Source: Clostridia bacterium (GTDB taxonomy: Bacteria > Bacillota > Clostridia > Lachnospirales > JAOARL01). From it: a DNA stretch of 40,291 nucleotides. Made by a program: the position numbers and the translations under genes. The notes beneath the pieces are model-generated. The model worked only from the letters and a program-made list of their open reading frames with translations. It made no database searches and had not been told where the DNA came from. Location of the stretch: the NCBI GenBank assembly GCA_025210555.1, contig JAOARL010000035.1, positions 1 to 40,291 on the forward strand, in the 5' to 3' direction. Positions 8,303-16,203 of this stretch are shown in pieces. Each line of letters opens with the position of its first letter. Position 1 is the stretch's first letter.

Positions 8303-9088
8303 ATGGATATAAAACAAATATTATTCGATGAAGATAAATATCAAGAAGCGTTCGATAAAGTTAAAAAAATGCAAAGTGTTAAAGAAGAACTTGCGCCTAA
8401 TCGCCTAGAAGATGGGCTGGAAACACAGTATTTAAGATTTGTTATTAATAAAAAGCTAATAAATCTTTTGTTTATTAGCGGAGTAACAGTAGAAGAGATT
8501 GTTAAGTCTAAGATGTTTTTTGAGGGAGTAAATGAGTGGGAAGAAGAAACCGTCAATATGCTAGAAAAATGTATAGAGTTATTTGATGGACTAGTAGATG
8601 AACATGAGGTTATTGCAAAAGTAGAACAAATAAATTTAGGAAATGAATATGGCTCAATACTTACTAAATATAAAAATAAAAATATAATGCTTTATGGTAG
8701 AGAAGTAGATATAAAATGCAAAGAAGATATATTAGAAGAATATATTAACATGGTTCTTTCTAATAATTTTAATACTGAAGATCAAATAATAAAATCAGGA
8801 TTGGATATAATATATACATATGATGGATCATGGTATGAAGAAGAGTATACGGACTTAAAGGAAGTTGTAATAAATGATTTAATGAATAAAGCTGGTGCAA
8901 AAGAAGTAGAGGGATTAACATCGGAGAAATTATTTGGTAAAAGATTTAATTTAGACTATGTAGAATTAGTTAATTTGTCAATAAGTGAAGATGGTTTAGA
9001 GAGAGTTGAAAGTATAAATAATTTAATTCTTGAAAGCAGAAAAAATAAGGAAATGTTGAAAGGTCTAGAACCAACACTTAAAATGTAG
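8303..9088 (+). CDS. Hypothetical protein, helical, soluble
   Basis: No family recognised. The 261-aa acidic protein lacks a signal peptide or membrane segment. Predicted content is mostly helical, with a central short strand region (KNIMLYGREVDIKC) and an aromatic acidic patch YTYDGSWYEEEYTD. The frame is open back to a TTG at 8288, but GGAGG (8290-8294) overlaps that codon, whereas ATG 8303 is correctly spaced. The gene has its own extended -10 promoter and is followed by a terminator, so it is a monocistronic unit between yebC and the 519-aa unknown gene. Confidence 0.7.
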   Translation: MDIKQILFDEDKYQEAFDKVKKMQSVKEELAPNRLEDGLETQYLRFVINKKLINLLFISGVTVEEIVKSKMFFEGVNEWEEETVNMLEKCIELFDGLVDEHEVIAKVEQINLGNEYGSILTKYKNKNIMLYGREVDIKCKEDILEEYINMVLSNNFNTEDQIIKSGLDIIYTYDGSWYEEEYTDLKEVVINDLMNKAGAKEVEGLTSEKLFGKRFNLDYVELVNLSISEDGLERVESINNLILESRKNKEMLKGLEPTLKM

Positions 9089-9147
9089 AATTTTCTGACA
9101 ATAACTTGCATAAAACATAAAAATAATATATAATTACATAAGTTGTT

Positions 9148-9175
9148 AAATAGCTGAGGTAACTTAGCTATTTTT
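9148..9175 (+). terminator. Intrinsic terminator
   Basis: The 11-bp arms at 9148-9158 and 9163-9173 (AAATAGCTGAG/CTTAGCTATTT, one G-U pair) close a GTAA tetraloop, followed by Ts. It ends the unit of the 261-aa gene. Confidence 0.8.
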
Positions 9176-9202
9176 AATTTTAGAAAAGTCTGGGGTGATA
9201 TA

Positions 9203-10762
9203 ATGCTAGAGCAATACAAAAATATATTTGAAAAAAACTGTGAATATTTTGCAAGTATAGAACATATAGATAATGTTAAAGAAAATCATTCATATGAAGA
9301 AGCAAGAGAAAATATGGAGTTTATGGTTTCATGTTTTGAACTTTTACTAGAAAAGGCAAAGAATAAAAAGACAATTAGACTTAGTAAAAACGATCTTAAA
9401 AGTATAGAAGAGTTCACTAGCAAATTGTTAACTAGTTCTGAGGTATATAGTATTTTTGATTCTATAGTAGATAAAAATATAAATATGGATGAGATGCAAA
9501 TACAAAATAATTTTCTGAAAACTAGAGAGAATATAAATAGTATAAAGGATTATAATCATGATTTTAAAAGAATAGATAAGATTGTAAAATCTTTAGGTAA
9601 ATCAGAAGAATTTAAGGATGAAGCAACTAGAAAATATTTAGTAAATGCAAATACAGAAGGAAGATTAAAAAGTGCTTTAAAGAAAATACTTAGAGATGAT
9701 TTTTCGCATTCGGTATTTAATGAAGAGCAATATGATGAAATTATAGATTATATTATATTTGAATCTGAGCAGCAAGAATCTTTTAGTGATATATATAAAA
9801 TTATAAAAGAAGAAGAAGTATTCTCTTATGTAGATTTAGAAGATGCTAGTAGAGTTATATCAGACAGGCTTAATTATGAAGGATATTATGATCTAAACAG
9901 AGATATGATATTAGATGCATTTGATACTAAAAGAAAACTAGACTATGTATATAAAAATTCAAAGTTTATTAGTAAGGTAGAAGTCGGGTCTTCAAAATTA
10001 AATAAATTGGAAGATATTATAAGCGGAGTGAATTATTATGGGCTAAGCAATTATTCAAATACTATGCTTAAGATAGATACTGAAATAGCAAGTGTTTTTC
10101 TAGAAGGTGGAGAAGTAAATCCGTTAGAAATTTTAAATCCAAATAGTGAAAACCAAATTAGGGAAGCTGATTTTGAATTATATAAAAAATTGTTAAACGA
10201 ATTGGATGGAATAGATGTAGGGGTTAACAAAGTTAGTAAAAATTTGATTATAGCTAAATGTTTAGTTTTTAATACCTATAAAAATATTGATTTAGATAAA
10301 GAAGATCCAGATACATTTTTATTAAGAAAGATTGGAAGAGCTGTTGAACTTGGTATGAATAATTTGGATGTGGATAAATTAAAAACTGTAGAAATGATAC
10401 TCGAATGTGCTAGAGTTCCAATGGAAATTCCTAAAGCAGAATTTCACTTAGGTATAGAGAAAGTTGGAGTATATTTATCAAATGATGAACTAACAGAGTA
10501 TAATGCTACAAAGAATGCAGAAGGTAGTATAGAAAAATTTGGTGAGTATACCATAGGTTCTAAATTTGAGGAATATAGTAGAGCTTTTATAGAAGATATT
10601 GCAATTAGAATCTGTATGGAAGATAATATTAGTGAAGTATCAAGGGATTTAATAAATAAATCACTATGTGATGGTTTAAAAAGAGAAGTTTTAGAAAAAG
10701 ATGAGGAACTTGATTTAAGTAATGAAAATAGTTTTTTAGTTTACAATACTACATTGAATTAA
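9203..10762 (+). CDS. Hypothetical protein, large, helical
   Basis: No family recognised. The 519-aa soluble acidic protein is rich in Lys, Glu, Asn and Ile and probably all-alpha, with no signal peptide or transmembrane segment. Repeated short helices with SxDLxxIEEF-like spacing and a segment SKNLIIAKCLVFNTYKNIDL can be seen, but no catalytic motif. A GGGGTGAT ribosome binding site precedes ATG 9203. It lies between two terminators, so it is transcribed alone. Its position next to yebC and typA gives no clear functional hint. Confidence 0.7.
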   Translation: MLEQYKNIFEKNCEYFASIEHIDNVKENHSYEEARENMEFMVSCFELLLEKAKNKKTIRLSKNDLKSIEEFTSKLLTSSEVYSIFDSIVDKNINMDEMQIQNNFLKTRENINSIKDYNHDFKRIDKIVKSLGKSEEFKDEATRKYLVNANTEGRLKSALKKILRDDFSHSVFNEEQYDEIIDYIIFESEQQESFSDIYKIIKEEEVFSYVDLEDASRVISDRLNYEGYYDLNRDMILDAFDTKRKLDYVYKNSKFISKVEVGSSKLNKLEDIISGVNYYGLSNYSNTMLKIDTEIASVFLEGGEVNPLEILNPNSENQIREADFELYKKLLNELDGIDVGVNKVSKNLIIAKCLVFNTYKNIDLDKEDPDTFLLRKIGRAVELGMNNLDVDKLKTVEMILECARVPMEIPKAEFHLGIEKVGVYLSNDELTEYNATKNAEGSIEKFGEYTIGSKFEEYSRAFIEDIAIRICMEDNISEVSRDLINKSLCDGLKREVLEKDEELDLSNENSFLVYNTTLN

Positions 10763-10790
10763 TTGGCTAATATATTTAGCCAATTATTTA
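10761..10790 (+). terminator. Intrinsic terminator
   Basis: The arms AATTGGCTAA (10761-10770) and TTAGCCAATT (10776-10785) are perfectly complementary. The tail is only moderately T-rich. Confidence 0.65.
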
Positions 10791-10850
10791 TTTGCCAAAG
10801 TGACAATAAAGTAGTAAGATATAATAATTGAGGAAAAGAAGGAGAATTAA

Positions 10851-12659
10851 ATGAAAAAGATAATTAACTTAGCTGTAATAGCCCATGTTGATGCTGGGAA
10901 ATCTACATTAGTAGATGCGTTCTTAGATCAAAGTGGAGTATTTAGAGCAAACGAAGACGTAGAAGACTGCGTAATGGATAGTAATGACCTTGAGAGAGAA
11001 AGAGGAATTACTATATATTCAAAGAACTGTTCTATTGAATATAAAGATGTAAAAATAAATATAGTAGATACGCCAGGACATGCTGATTTCTCATCAGAAG
11101 TAGAGCGTATAATGAAGACTGTAGATACAGTTATTCTTTTAGTAGATGCTAGTGAAGGGCCAATGCCACAAACTAGATTTGTACTTAAGAAAGCTTTAGA
11201 GCAAGGATTAAAACCAATATTATTTATTAATAAGATTGACAAAAAAGACCAAAGAGCTGAAGAAGTAGTAGATATGGTATTTGATTTATTCGTAGAGCTT
11301 GATGCTACAGACGAGCAAATTGAATTCCCAATTATATTTGGAATTGCAAAAGATGGTATTGCAAAAACTTCAATGGATCAAGAAAGTACAGATTTATCAC
11401 CATTATTTGAAACAGTACTTGAGCATGTTGCTCCATACCCAAATAGTGATGATGAAGATTTACAATTACAAATATCAGCACTTGGATATGACAACTTCAT
11501 AGGAAGACTTGGAATTGGTAGAGTTACAAAAGGAACTATTACAGATGGTCAAATTGTTTCTATATCAACTAGAGATGGATCAATTAAAAGAGGAAAAATT
11601 GCTAAGCTTTTTGTATACCAAGGACTTAATCAAGTTGCTGTATCAAAAGCGCATAGTGGAGATATAGTAGTTGTTGCTGGTATGCCAGAAATTTCTATAG
11701 GAGAAACAATCTGTCATGAAGGAAAAGTTCATCCAATGGAGCTTATTCAAATTGAAGAACCAACATTATCTATGAACTTCTTAGTTAATAACTCACCTTT
11801 CTGTGGAAAGAGTGGAAAGTTTGTTACGACTAGACATATTAAAGATAGATTAGATAAAGAGTTAGAGATTAATGTAGGACTTAGAGTTGAGCCTCTTGAA
11901 ACTACTGATGGATATAGAGTATCAGGAAGAGGAGAACTTCACTTATCTGTTTTAATTGAAAACATGAGAAGAGAAGGATTCGAACTTGGAGTATCTAAGC
12001 CAGAAGTATTAATGCATAGAGATGAAAATGATAAATTAGTAGAGCCAATTGAGAGAGTTATAGCTACAATGCCAGATGATTTTTCAGGTGGAGTTATATC
12101 AAACCTTAATGAGAGAAAAGGTCTTATGCAAGATATGATTGCAGAAGATGGATACACAAGAGTTGAGTACTTAGTACCAACAAGAGGACTTCTAGGATTT
12201 AGAAGTGAATTTATAAATAGTACTCGTGGAGAAGGAACTTTAGTTAGATCTTTTGAAATGTTTGATGAGTACAAAGGTGAAGTAAAAGGAAGGAATAATG
12301 GAGTATTAGTTTCTCAATACGGTGGAACTGCAATGGGATATGCATTATTTAACCTTCAAGATAGAGGAACTATCTTTATAGACCCTGCTACAGAGGTATA
12401 TGAAGGTATGATCATTGGTATGAACAGTAGATCAGATGATATGACTGTTAATCCATGTAAAAACAAGAAGATGACAAATACTAGATCTTCTGGTGCGGAT
12501 GATGCTATTAAGCTTATTCCACCAAGAACATTTACACTTGAAGAAGCATTAGAATTTATTTCTGATGATGAGTTAGTTGAAATAACTCCAGATTCAATAA
12601 GAATGAGAAAGAAACTTCTTAGTGAAAATGATAGAGTAAAAGCATCAAGAAAAAAATAA
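10851..12659 (+). CDS. typA: Translational GTPase TypA/BipA
   Basis: At 602 aa it is full length for this EF-G-like ribosome-associated GTPase, which assists ribosome assembly and stress or cold adaptation. The G motifs are AHVDAGKST (G1, about 9-17), RERGITI (G2), DTPGHADF (G3), NKIDK (G4) and the SALGYDNF region (G5). EF-G domains II, III and V follow, and the TypA-specific C-terminal domain includes MNSRSDDMTVNPCKNKKMTNTR. AAGGAG precedes the ATG. The gene ends at a hairpin that also contains the ribosome binding site of the next gene. Confidence 0.98.
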   Translation: MKKIINLAVIAHVDAGKSTLVDAFLDQSGVFRANEDVEDCVMDSNDLERERGITIYSKNCSIEYKDVKINIVDTPGHADFSSEVERIMKTVDTVILLVDASEGPMPQTRFVLKKALEQGLKPILFINKIDKKDQRAEEVVDMVFDLFVELDATDEQIEFPIIFGIAKDGIAKTSMDQESTDLSPLFETVLEHVAPYPNSDDEDLQLQISALGYDNFIGRLGIGRVTKGTITDGQIVSISTRDGSIKRGKIAKLFVYQGLNQVAVSKAHSGDIVVVAGMPEISIGETICHEGKVHPMELIQIEEPTLSMNFLVNNSPFCGKSGKFVTTRHIKDRLDKELEINVGLRVEPLETTDGYRVSGRGELHLSVLIENMRREGFELGVSKPEVLMHRDENDKLVEPIERVIATMPDDFSGGVISNLNERKGLMQDMIAEDGYTRVEYLVPTRGLLGFRSEFINSTRGEGTLVRSFEMFDEYKGEVKGRNNGVLVSQYGGTAMGYALFNLQDRGTIFIDPATEVYEGMIIGMNSRSDDMTVNPCKNKKMTNTRSSGADDAIKLIPPRTFTLEEALEFISDDELVEITPDSIRMRKKLLSENDRVKASRKK

Positions 12660-12667
12660 TTATTGAA

Positions 12668-12709
12668 CACCTCCCTAATAAAAGGTAAAATTAGGTGAGG
12701 TGATTTTTT
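12668..12709 (+). terminator. Terminator-like hairpin that sequesters the next gene's ribosome binding site
   Basis: The arms at 12668-12679 (CACCTCCCTAAT) and 12690-12702 (ATTAGGTGAGGTG) pair with a one-base bulge and are followed by six T (12704-12709). The ATG of the HD gene is at 12710. The only plausible ribosome binding site (GGTGAGGTGA) lies inside the 3' arm. Confidence 0.7.
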
Positions 12710-13345
12710 ATGCAAACATTAGTGAATGTTGAAGTTAAGATGGAAAGAATTAAAGAAATTATTGAAATTGAACTAACAGGGGAATTTAAAAGTTGTACTC
12801 TTGAAATAATAGAAGACTATTATGAAGATATGCTTACATGCATAGGAAGTGATGCACCAACAGATCATCACGGATATGTTGGTGGATGGATAACACATAC
12901 ATTAGGTGTTTTAGAAAATGCTGTTATGATATGTAATATGTATCCGTTTTTACATAGACAACTTATGGTTATGGGAGCTATACTTCATGACCTAGGAAAG
13001 TTAAAAGATTATACATTAGTAGGAAATACTTTCGAGCATAATTCATCTAGATACTTATTGGGACACTGCGCCGAAGGAGTTAGCATATTAAGCAAATATC
13101 TAGAAAAATATAATATTGAAAAACATCTTAAAGACGGAATCTTACATATTGTTGGATGTCATATGGGTAGTCAGCCATCAGCATCAATAATGCAACCAGT
13201 GATGCCAGAAGCAATATTTTTGAATTTTGCTGATCATATGGATGCACTAGCAGAGCCAGTAAGAGAAGCTAAAGAAAAAACTCAAATAGGTGACTGGACT
13301 GATTATGTGGTAGGTACAGCAGAAAGAAAATTATATATTGTATAA
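12710..13345 (+). CDS. HD-domain phosphohydrolase, YhaM-like
   Basis: A 211-aa protein with an HD metal-binding core: HTLGVLENA (H63), ILHDLGKLKDY (H93, D94, K97), the LLGHCAEGV segment, IVGCHMG and NFADHMDAL. This arrangement, with GYVGGWITHTL at the front, is typical of the HD domain of YhaM-type 3'-5' exoribonucleases. The N-terminal OB-fold nucleic-acid domain of full-length YhaM (about 310 aa) is absent, so an RNase function is an inference. The start codon directly abuts the T-run of the upstream hairpin. No terminator follows before the lysine riboswitch promoter. Confidence 0.75.
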   Translation: MQTLVNVEVKMERIKEIIEIELTGEFKSCTLEIIEDYYEDMLTCIGSDAPTDHHGYVGGWITHTLGVLENAVMICNMYPFLHRQLMVMGAILHDLGKLKDYTLVGNTFEHNSSRYLLGHCAEGVSILSKYLEKYNIEKHLKDGILHIVGCHMGSQPSASIMQPVMPEAIFLNFADHMDALAEPVREAKEKTQIGDWTDYVVGTAERKLYIV

Positions 13346-13350
13346 AGTAC

Positions 13351-13379
13351 TTTACAAATATAAATAAAGTATGTATAAT
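13351..13379 (+). promoter_or_regulatory. Sigma-A promoter of the lysA leader
   Basis: TTTACA (13351-13356), 17 bp, TATAAT (13374-13379). It lies just upstream of the lysine riboswitch. Confidence 0.75.
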
Positions 13380-13403
13380 GGGTAGAAAATTGAATAGCGA
13401 TAG

Positions 13404-13556
13404 CGGTATATAGAGGTGCGGTTTATTAATAGTATGCAGGAGCAGAAAGGAATGATCGCCGAAGTAAACTTAGTTTACTGGGGCTATGTCATAATAGGCA
13501 TAGAACTGTCAGTAGTTAGCAGCCCAGCTTTCTACATGAGGTGCTATATATATGCG
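13404..13556 (+). promoter_or_regulatory. Lysine riboswitch (L-box) controlling lysA
   Basis: The L-box core is recognisable in order: AGAGGTGCGG (13412-13421), AGTATGCAGGAGCAG, GGAATGATCGCCGAAG, CTGGGGCTATG, ATAGAACTGTCAGTAG and GAGGTGCTATATA. P1 can be drawn between 13407-13413 (TATATAG) and 13544-13550 (CTATATA). The P4 arms GTAAACTTAGTTTAC also pair. The aptamer is followed by a terminator and stands directly before diaminopimelate decarboxylase, as expected for lysine feedback by premature termination. The identification rests on conserved core strings and context. Confidence 0.93.
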
Positions 13557-13582
13557 GGCAAGAGGTTATACTTTGCTTTTAG

Positions 13583-13620
13583 CAGTATAAGGGCCTTTTG
13601 CTCTTATGCTGTTTTTATTT
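13583..13620 (+). terminator. Riboswitch-controlled terminator with alternative antiterminator
   Basis: The terminator arms 13583-13594 and 13600-13611 form a 12-bp stem (two G-U) with loop CTTTT and a T-rich tail. A competing fold pairs 13558-13565 (GCAAGAGG) with 13594-13601 (CCTTTTGC) around an inner hairpin of TTATAC (13567-13572) with GTATAA (13585-13590). The two folds share 13583-13601 and exclude each other. Confidence 0.85.
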
Positions 13621-13649
13621 TATAAAAAAATAAAGCGAGGTATAAAAAG

Positions 13650-14945
13650 ATGAAATTATTTGGAACAATGAAATTAAGAGAAACAGGATGCCTGGAAATT
13701 GGTGGATGCTGCGTAGAAGATGTTACTAGAGAATATGGAACACCTCTATATGTATATGATACGAAGTTGATAAGGGATAAGTGTAGTGAATTTAAAACAA
13801 ATTTTGTTAGTGACTATTTTGATACTGATGTAATATATGCATCAAAAGCATTTTTAACGAAAGCTATGTGTAATTTGTTAGCAGAGCAAGATATGTCAAT
13901 AGATGTAGTTTCAGGAGGAGAACTTTATACAGCAATAAGTTCTGGTTTCCCAGCGGAAAGAATATACATGCATGGGAATAATAAAACTAGAGAAGAGTTA
14001 GAGATGGCTATAGAGTATAATGTCGGAACTATAATTGTAGATAATGAAGATGAAGTTGAAGAATTAAATGAAATATGTGAAGCAATGAAAAGAAACGCAA
14101 AAGTTCTTTTAAGAGTTAATCCTGGGATAGATGCTCACACCCATGAATATATCCAAACAGCAAATCATGACTCTAAGTTTGGTGTGTCTATATATTGTGA
14201 TAATACTAAAGAGTTAATTAGAAAAATTGTAGAAAGTGAAAATTTAAATTTAAAAGGATATCACATTCATATAGGATCACAAATATTACTTGAGAGTTCA
14301 TATTATGCATCAATAAAAGTTATAGTAGATTTTATTAATAAAATTAAAGAAGAATTTGGATATGAAGCAGAGGAATTGAATCTAGGTGGAGGATTTGGAG
14401 TATACTATTCTGAAGAAGATACACCATTTCCATTAGGAGATTTCTTAAAGACATTAACTAATAAAATACATATTGAGATGGTGCAAAAAGGGTTAAGTAT
14501 AAATAAGGTTATGATAGAGCCAGGAAGATCTATTGTAGCAAATAGTGGAACTACATTATATAAAGTAGGAAATATGAAGGATACATATGGTGGGAAGAAA
14601 TATATTTTTGTTGATGGTGGCATGACAGATAATCCAAGAAAAGCATTATATGATTCTAAATATGAAGCTTGCATTGCAAATAGATTGTTTGACAATAATG
14701 AGGATGTATACACTATAGCAGGTAAGTGTTGTGAGTCTGGAGATATACTTATAAAAGATATAAATATAACAGTTCCAAAAAAAGGTGATGTGTTAGCTGT
14801 ATTTGGAACAGGAGCTTATAATTATTCTATGGCAAGTAATTATAATAGAATTCTTAAGCCAGGAGTTGTTTTTTTAGAGGATGGAAAAGCGATAGAAGTA
14901 GTGAAAAGAGAGAGTTATAGAGATTTGCTAAGAAACGATATTTGA
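13650..14945 (+). CDS. lysA: Diaminopimelate decarboxylase
   Basis: This PLP enzyme converts meso-diaminopimelate to L-lysine, the last step of the pathway. The 431-aa protein is a fold-III TIM barrel. The PLP Lys is in YASKAF (K66), followed by the HGNNKT segment, the HIHIGSQI loop, the phosphate-binding GGGFGVYY, EPGRSIV and the C-terminal CCESGD motif that supplies the partner-subunit Cys. All diagnostic residues are present and the length is standard. A GCGAGG ribosome binding site is 10 bp upstream. It is expressed from the riboswitch leader as a single gene; dapF is 1.3 kb downstream, but dapA, dapB and aspartokinase are not in the window. Confidence 0.98.
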   Translation: MKLFGTMKLRETGCLEIGGCCVEDVTREYGTPLYVYDTKLIRDKCSEFKTNFVSDYFDTDVIYASKAFLTKAMCNLLAEQDMSIDVVSGGELYTAISSGFPAERIYMHGNNKTREELEMAIEYNVGTIIVDNEDEVEELNEICEAMKRNAKVLLRVNPGIDAHTHEYIQTANHDSKFGVSIYCDNTKELIRKIVESENLNLKGYHIHIGSQILLESSYYASIKVIVDFINKIKEEFGYEAEELNLGGGFGVYYSEEDTPFPLGDFLKTLTNKIHIEMVQKGLSINKVMIEPGRSIVANSGTTLYKVGNMKDTYGGKKYIFVDGGMTDNPRKALYDSKYEACIANRLFDNNEDVYTIAGKCCESGDILIKDINITVPKKGDVLAVFGTGAYNYSMASNYNRILKPGVVFLEDGKAIEVVKRESYRDLLRNDI

Positions 14946-14970
14946 ATTATCAGAAAATTTAAAATAATAG

Positions 14971-14999
14971 TTGACTTTCATCACATATGGTAGTATAAT
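14971..14999 (+). promoter_or_regulatory. Near-consensus sigma-A promoter
   Basis: TTGACT (14971-14976), 17 bp, TATAAT (14994-14999), 45 bp before the start of the glycine-rich 144-aa gene. It is one of the best promoters in the window. Confidence 0.8.
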
Positions 15000-15044
15000 T
15001 GGTTTAACGATTGAAAAAAACAAAAAACTATTGGGGGCGATAGT

Positions 15045-15479
15045 ATGAAGAATAAATTTAATGTAAATAAATTTGCTAATAAAGTTGGACAAATGGCAGC
15101 TGGTATTGGAGTAATTCCAGGTATGGGAGTGACATTAACCGCAATGGGGGGAGCTTATTCGCATATACCATATATAAATGAAATAGCAAAAATGTCAGTA
15201 GATAATGGAACATTAGGATTTACTACAGCAGCTATTGCAGCAGTAGGAGCAATTGGGGGAGCAACAATTGGATATGGAGCAGGACAATTAATAGGAAGAG
15301 CAGCAGCAACTATGGATAGATTCAGTAAAGAAGATGAAAAAGATTTAGAGGTATGCTTTGATGAAAATGATTTGAATAATGCAAGAAATAAGACTAAATC
15401 AACCAAGTTCGAAAGAGAAGGAGCTGTTACTGTTGATTTCACAGTAGTACAAGAAAATAGTCTTGGATACAATAAATAA
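15045..15479 (+). CDS. Hypothetical protein with glycine-zipper hydrophobic core
   Basis: No family recognised. The 144-aa protein has an N-terminal basic stretch, then two Gly/Ala-rich hydrophobic segments. The first is at about 14-40 with GIGVIPGMGVTLTAMGGAYS. The second is at about 58-86 with small-residue spacing (AAIAAVGAIGGATIGYGAG) like glycine-zipper membrane helices. The C-terminal third is charged and soluble-looking. It is preceded by a strong promoter and a GGGGGCG ribosome binding site and ends in a strong terminator. It is thus a well-expressed single-gene unit, probably membrane-associated. Confidence 0.7.
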   Translation: MKNKFNVNKFANKVGQMAAGIGVIPGMGVTLTAMGGAYSHIPYINEIAKMSVDNGTLGFTTAAIAAVGAIGGATIGYGAGQLIGRAAATMDRFSKEDEKDLEVCFDENDLNNARNKTKSTKFEREGAVTVDFTVVQENSLGYNK

Positions 15480-15502
15480 GAGGATTAATATCCTCTTTTT
15501 TT
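15478..15502 (+). terminator. Intrinsic terminator
   Basis: AAGAGGAT (15478-15485) pairs with ATCCTCTT (15490-15497) around a 4-nt loop and continues into a T-run. It overlaps the stop codon of the glycine-rich gene. Confidence 0.9.
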
Positions 15503-15525
15503 ATGTAAACATATAATTAGAAATA

Positions 15526-15534
15526 TGGTATAAT
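15526..15534 (+). promoter_or_regulatory. Extended -10 promoter for trmB-dapF
   Basis: TGGTATAAT lies 29 bp before the trmB start codon. TAAACA at 15506-15511 is a weak -35 at 17-bp spacing. Confidence 0.55.
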
Positions 15535-15563
15535 ATATTGAATAAAAGTTGAAAGGGAACGAT

Positions 15564-16202
15564 ATGAGAGTAAGAAGAGTAAATAGAGAGTTAGAAAGAT
15601 TAGAAAATTTCAAAGGGCATTTATATATTGATAATATAGATGAGTTTAAAGAAAAAATAAAAGATAAAAAATGTATACATATAGAAGTAGGTACTGGTAA
15701 AGGACAATTTATAACAACTTTAGCAGAAAGAAATAAGGATATATTTTATGTAGGAATAGAACTTAAAAGTGCAATAGTAGCAAAAGCAGTTCAGAAGGCT
15801 ATAGATAAAGGTGTAGAGAATGTTGTGTTTCTAGATGTTAATGGAGAGCACTTACTTGAATGGCTTGAAGAAGGTAATGTAGATAGAGTATATTTAAACT
15901 TCTCTGATCCATGGCCTAAGCCAAGACATTATAAGAAGAGATTAACTTATAGAAGTTTCCAAGATGTATATAGTAAGTTATTAAAAGAAGGTGGAGAACT
16001 TCACTTTAAAACTGACAACAAAGGCTTATTTGAGTATTCTATAAATGAGATCATTGAATATGATAAATTTGATCTTAAAAAGGTATGGTTAGATTTACAT
16101 AGTAGTGATTTTGAAGGTAATGCTATGACAGAATATGAAGAAAAATTTTCTTCAGAAGGAATGCCAATATATAGATTAGAGGCAATAAGAAGGGATATTT
16201 AG
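15564..16202 (+). CDS. trmB: tRNA (guanine-N7-)-methyltransferase
   Basis: SAM-dependent methylation of G46 in the tRNA variable loop. The protein has a class I methyltransferase glycine motif EVGTGKGQF, then VGIELK, FLDVNGEHLLEW, the family signature NFSDPWPKPRHYKKRLT and FKTDN. All are in order and the length (212 aa) is normal. The reading can be extended to a TTG at 15549, but AAAGGG (15552-15557) is correctly placed only for ATG 15564. It is followed after one base by dapF, so the two are co-translated. Confidence 0.96.
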   Translation: MRVRRVNRELERLENFKGHLYIDNIDEFKEKIKDKKCIHIEVGTGKGQFITTLAERNKDIFYVGIELKSAIVAKAVQKAIDKGVENVVFLDVNGEHLLEWLEEGNVDRVYLNFSDPWPKPRHYKKRLTYRSFQDVYSKLLKEGGELHFKTDNKGLFEYSINEIIEYDKFDLKKVWLDLHSSDFEGNAMTEYEEKFSSEGMPIYRLEAIRRDI

Positions 16203-16203
16203 T

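Noticed and set aside
13416-13625. 69-codon reading within the lysA leader
   Set aside because: It coincides with the lysine riboswitch and terminator, whose conserved structure accounts for the sequence.
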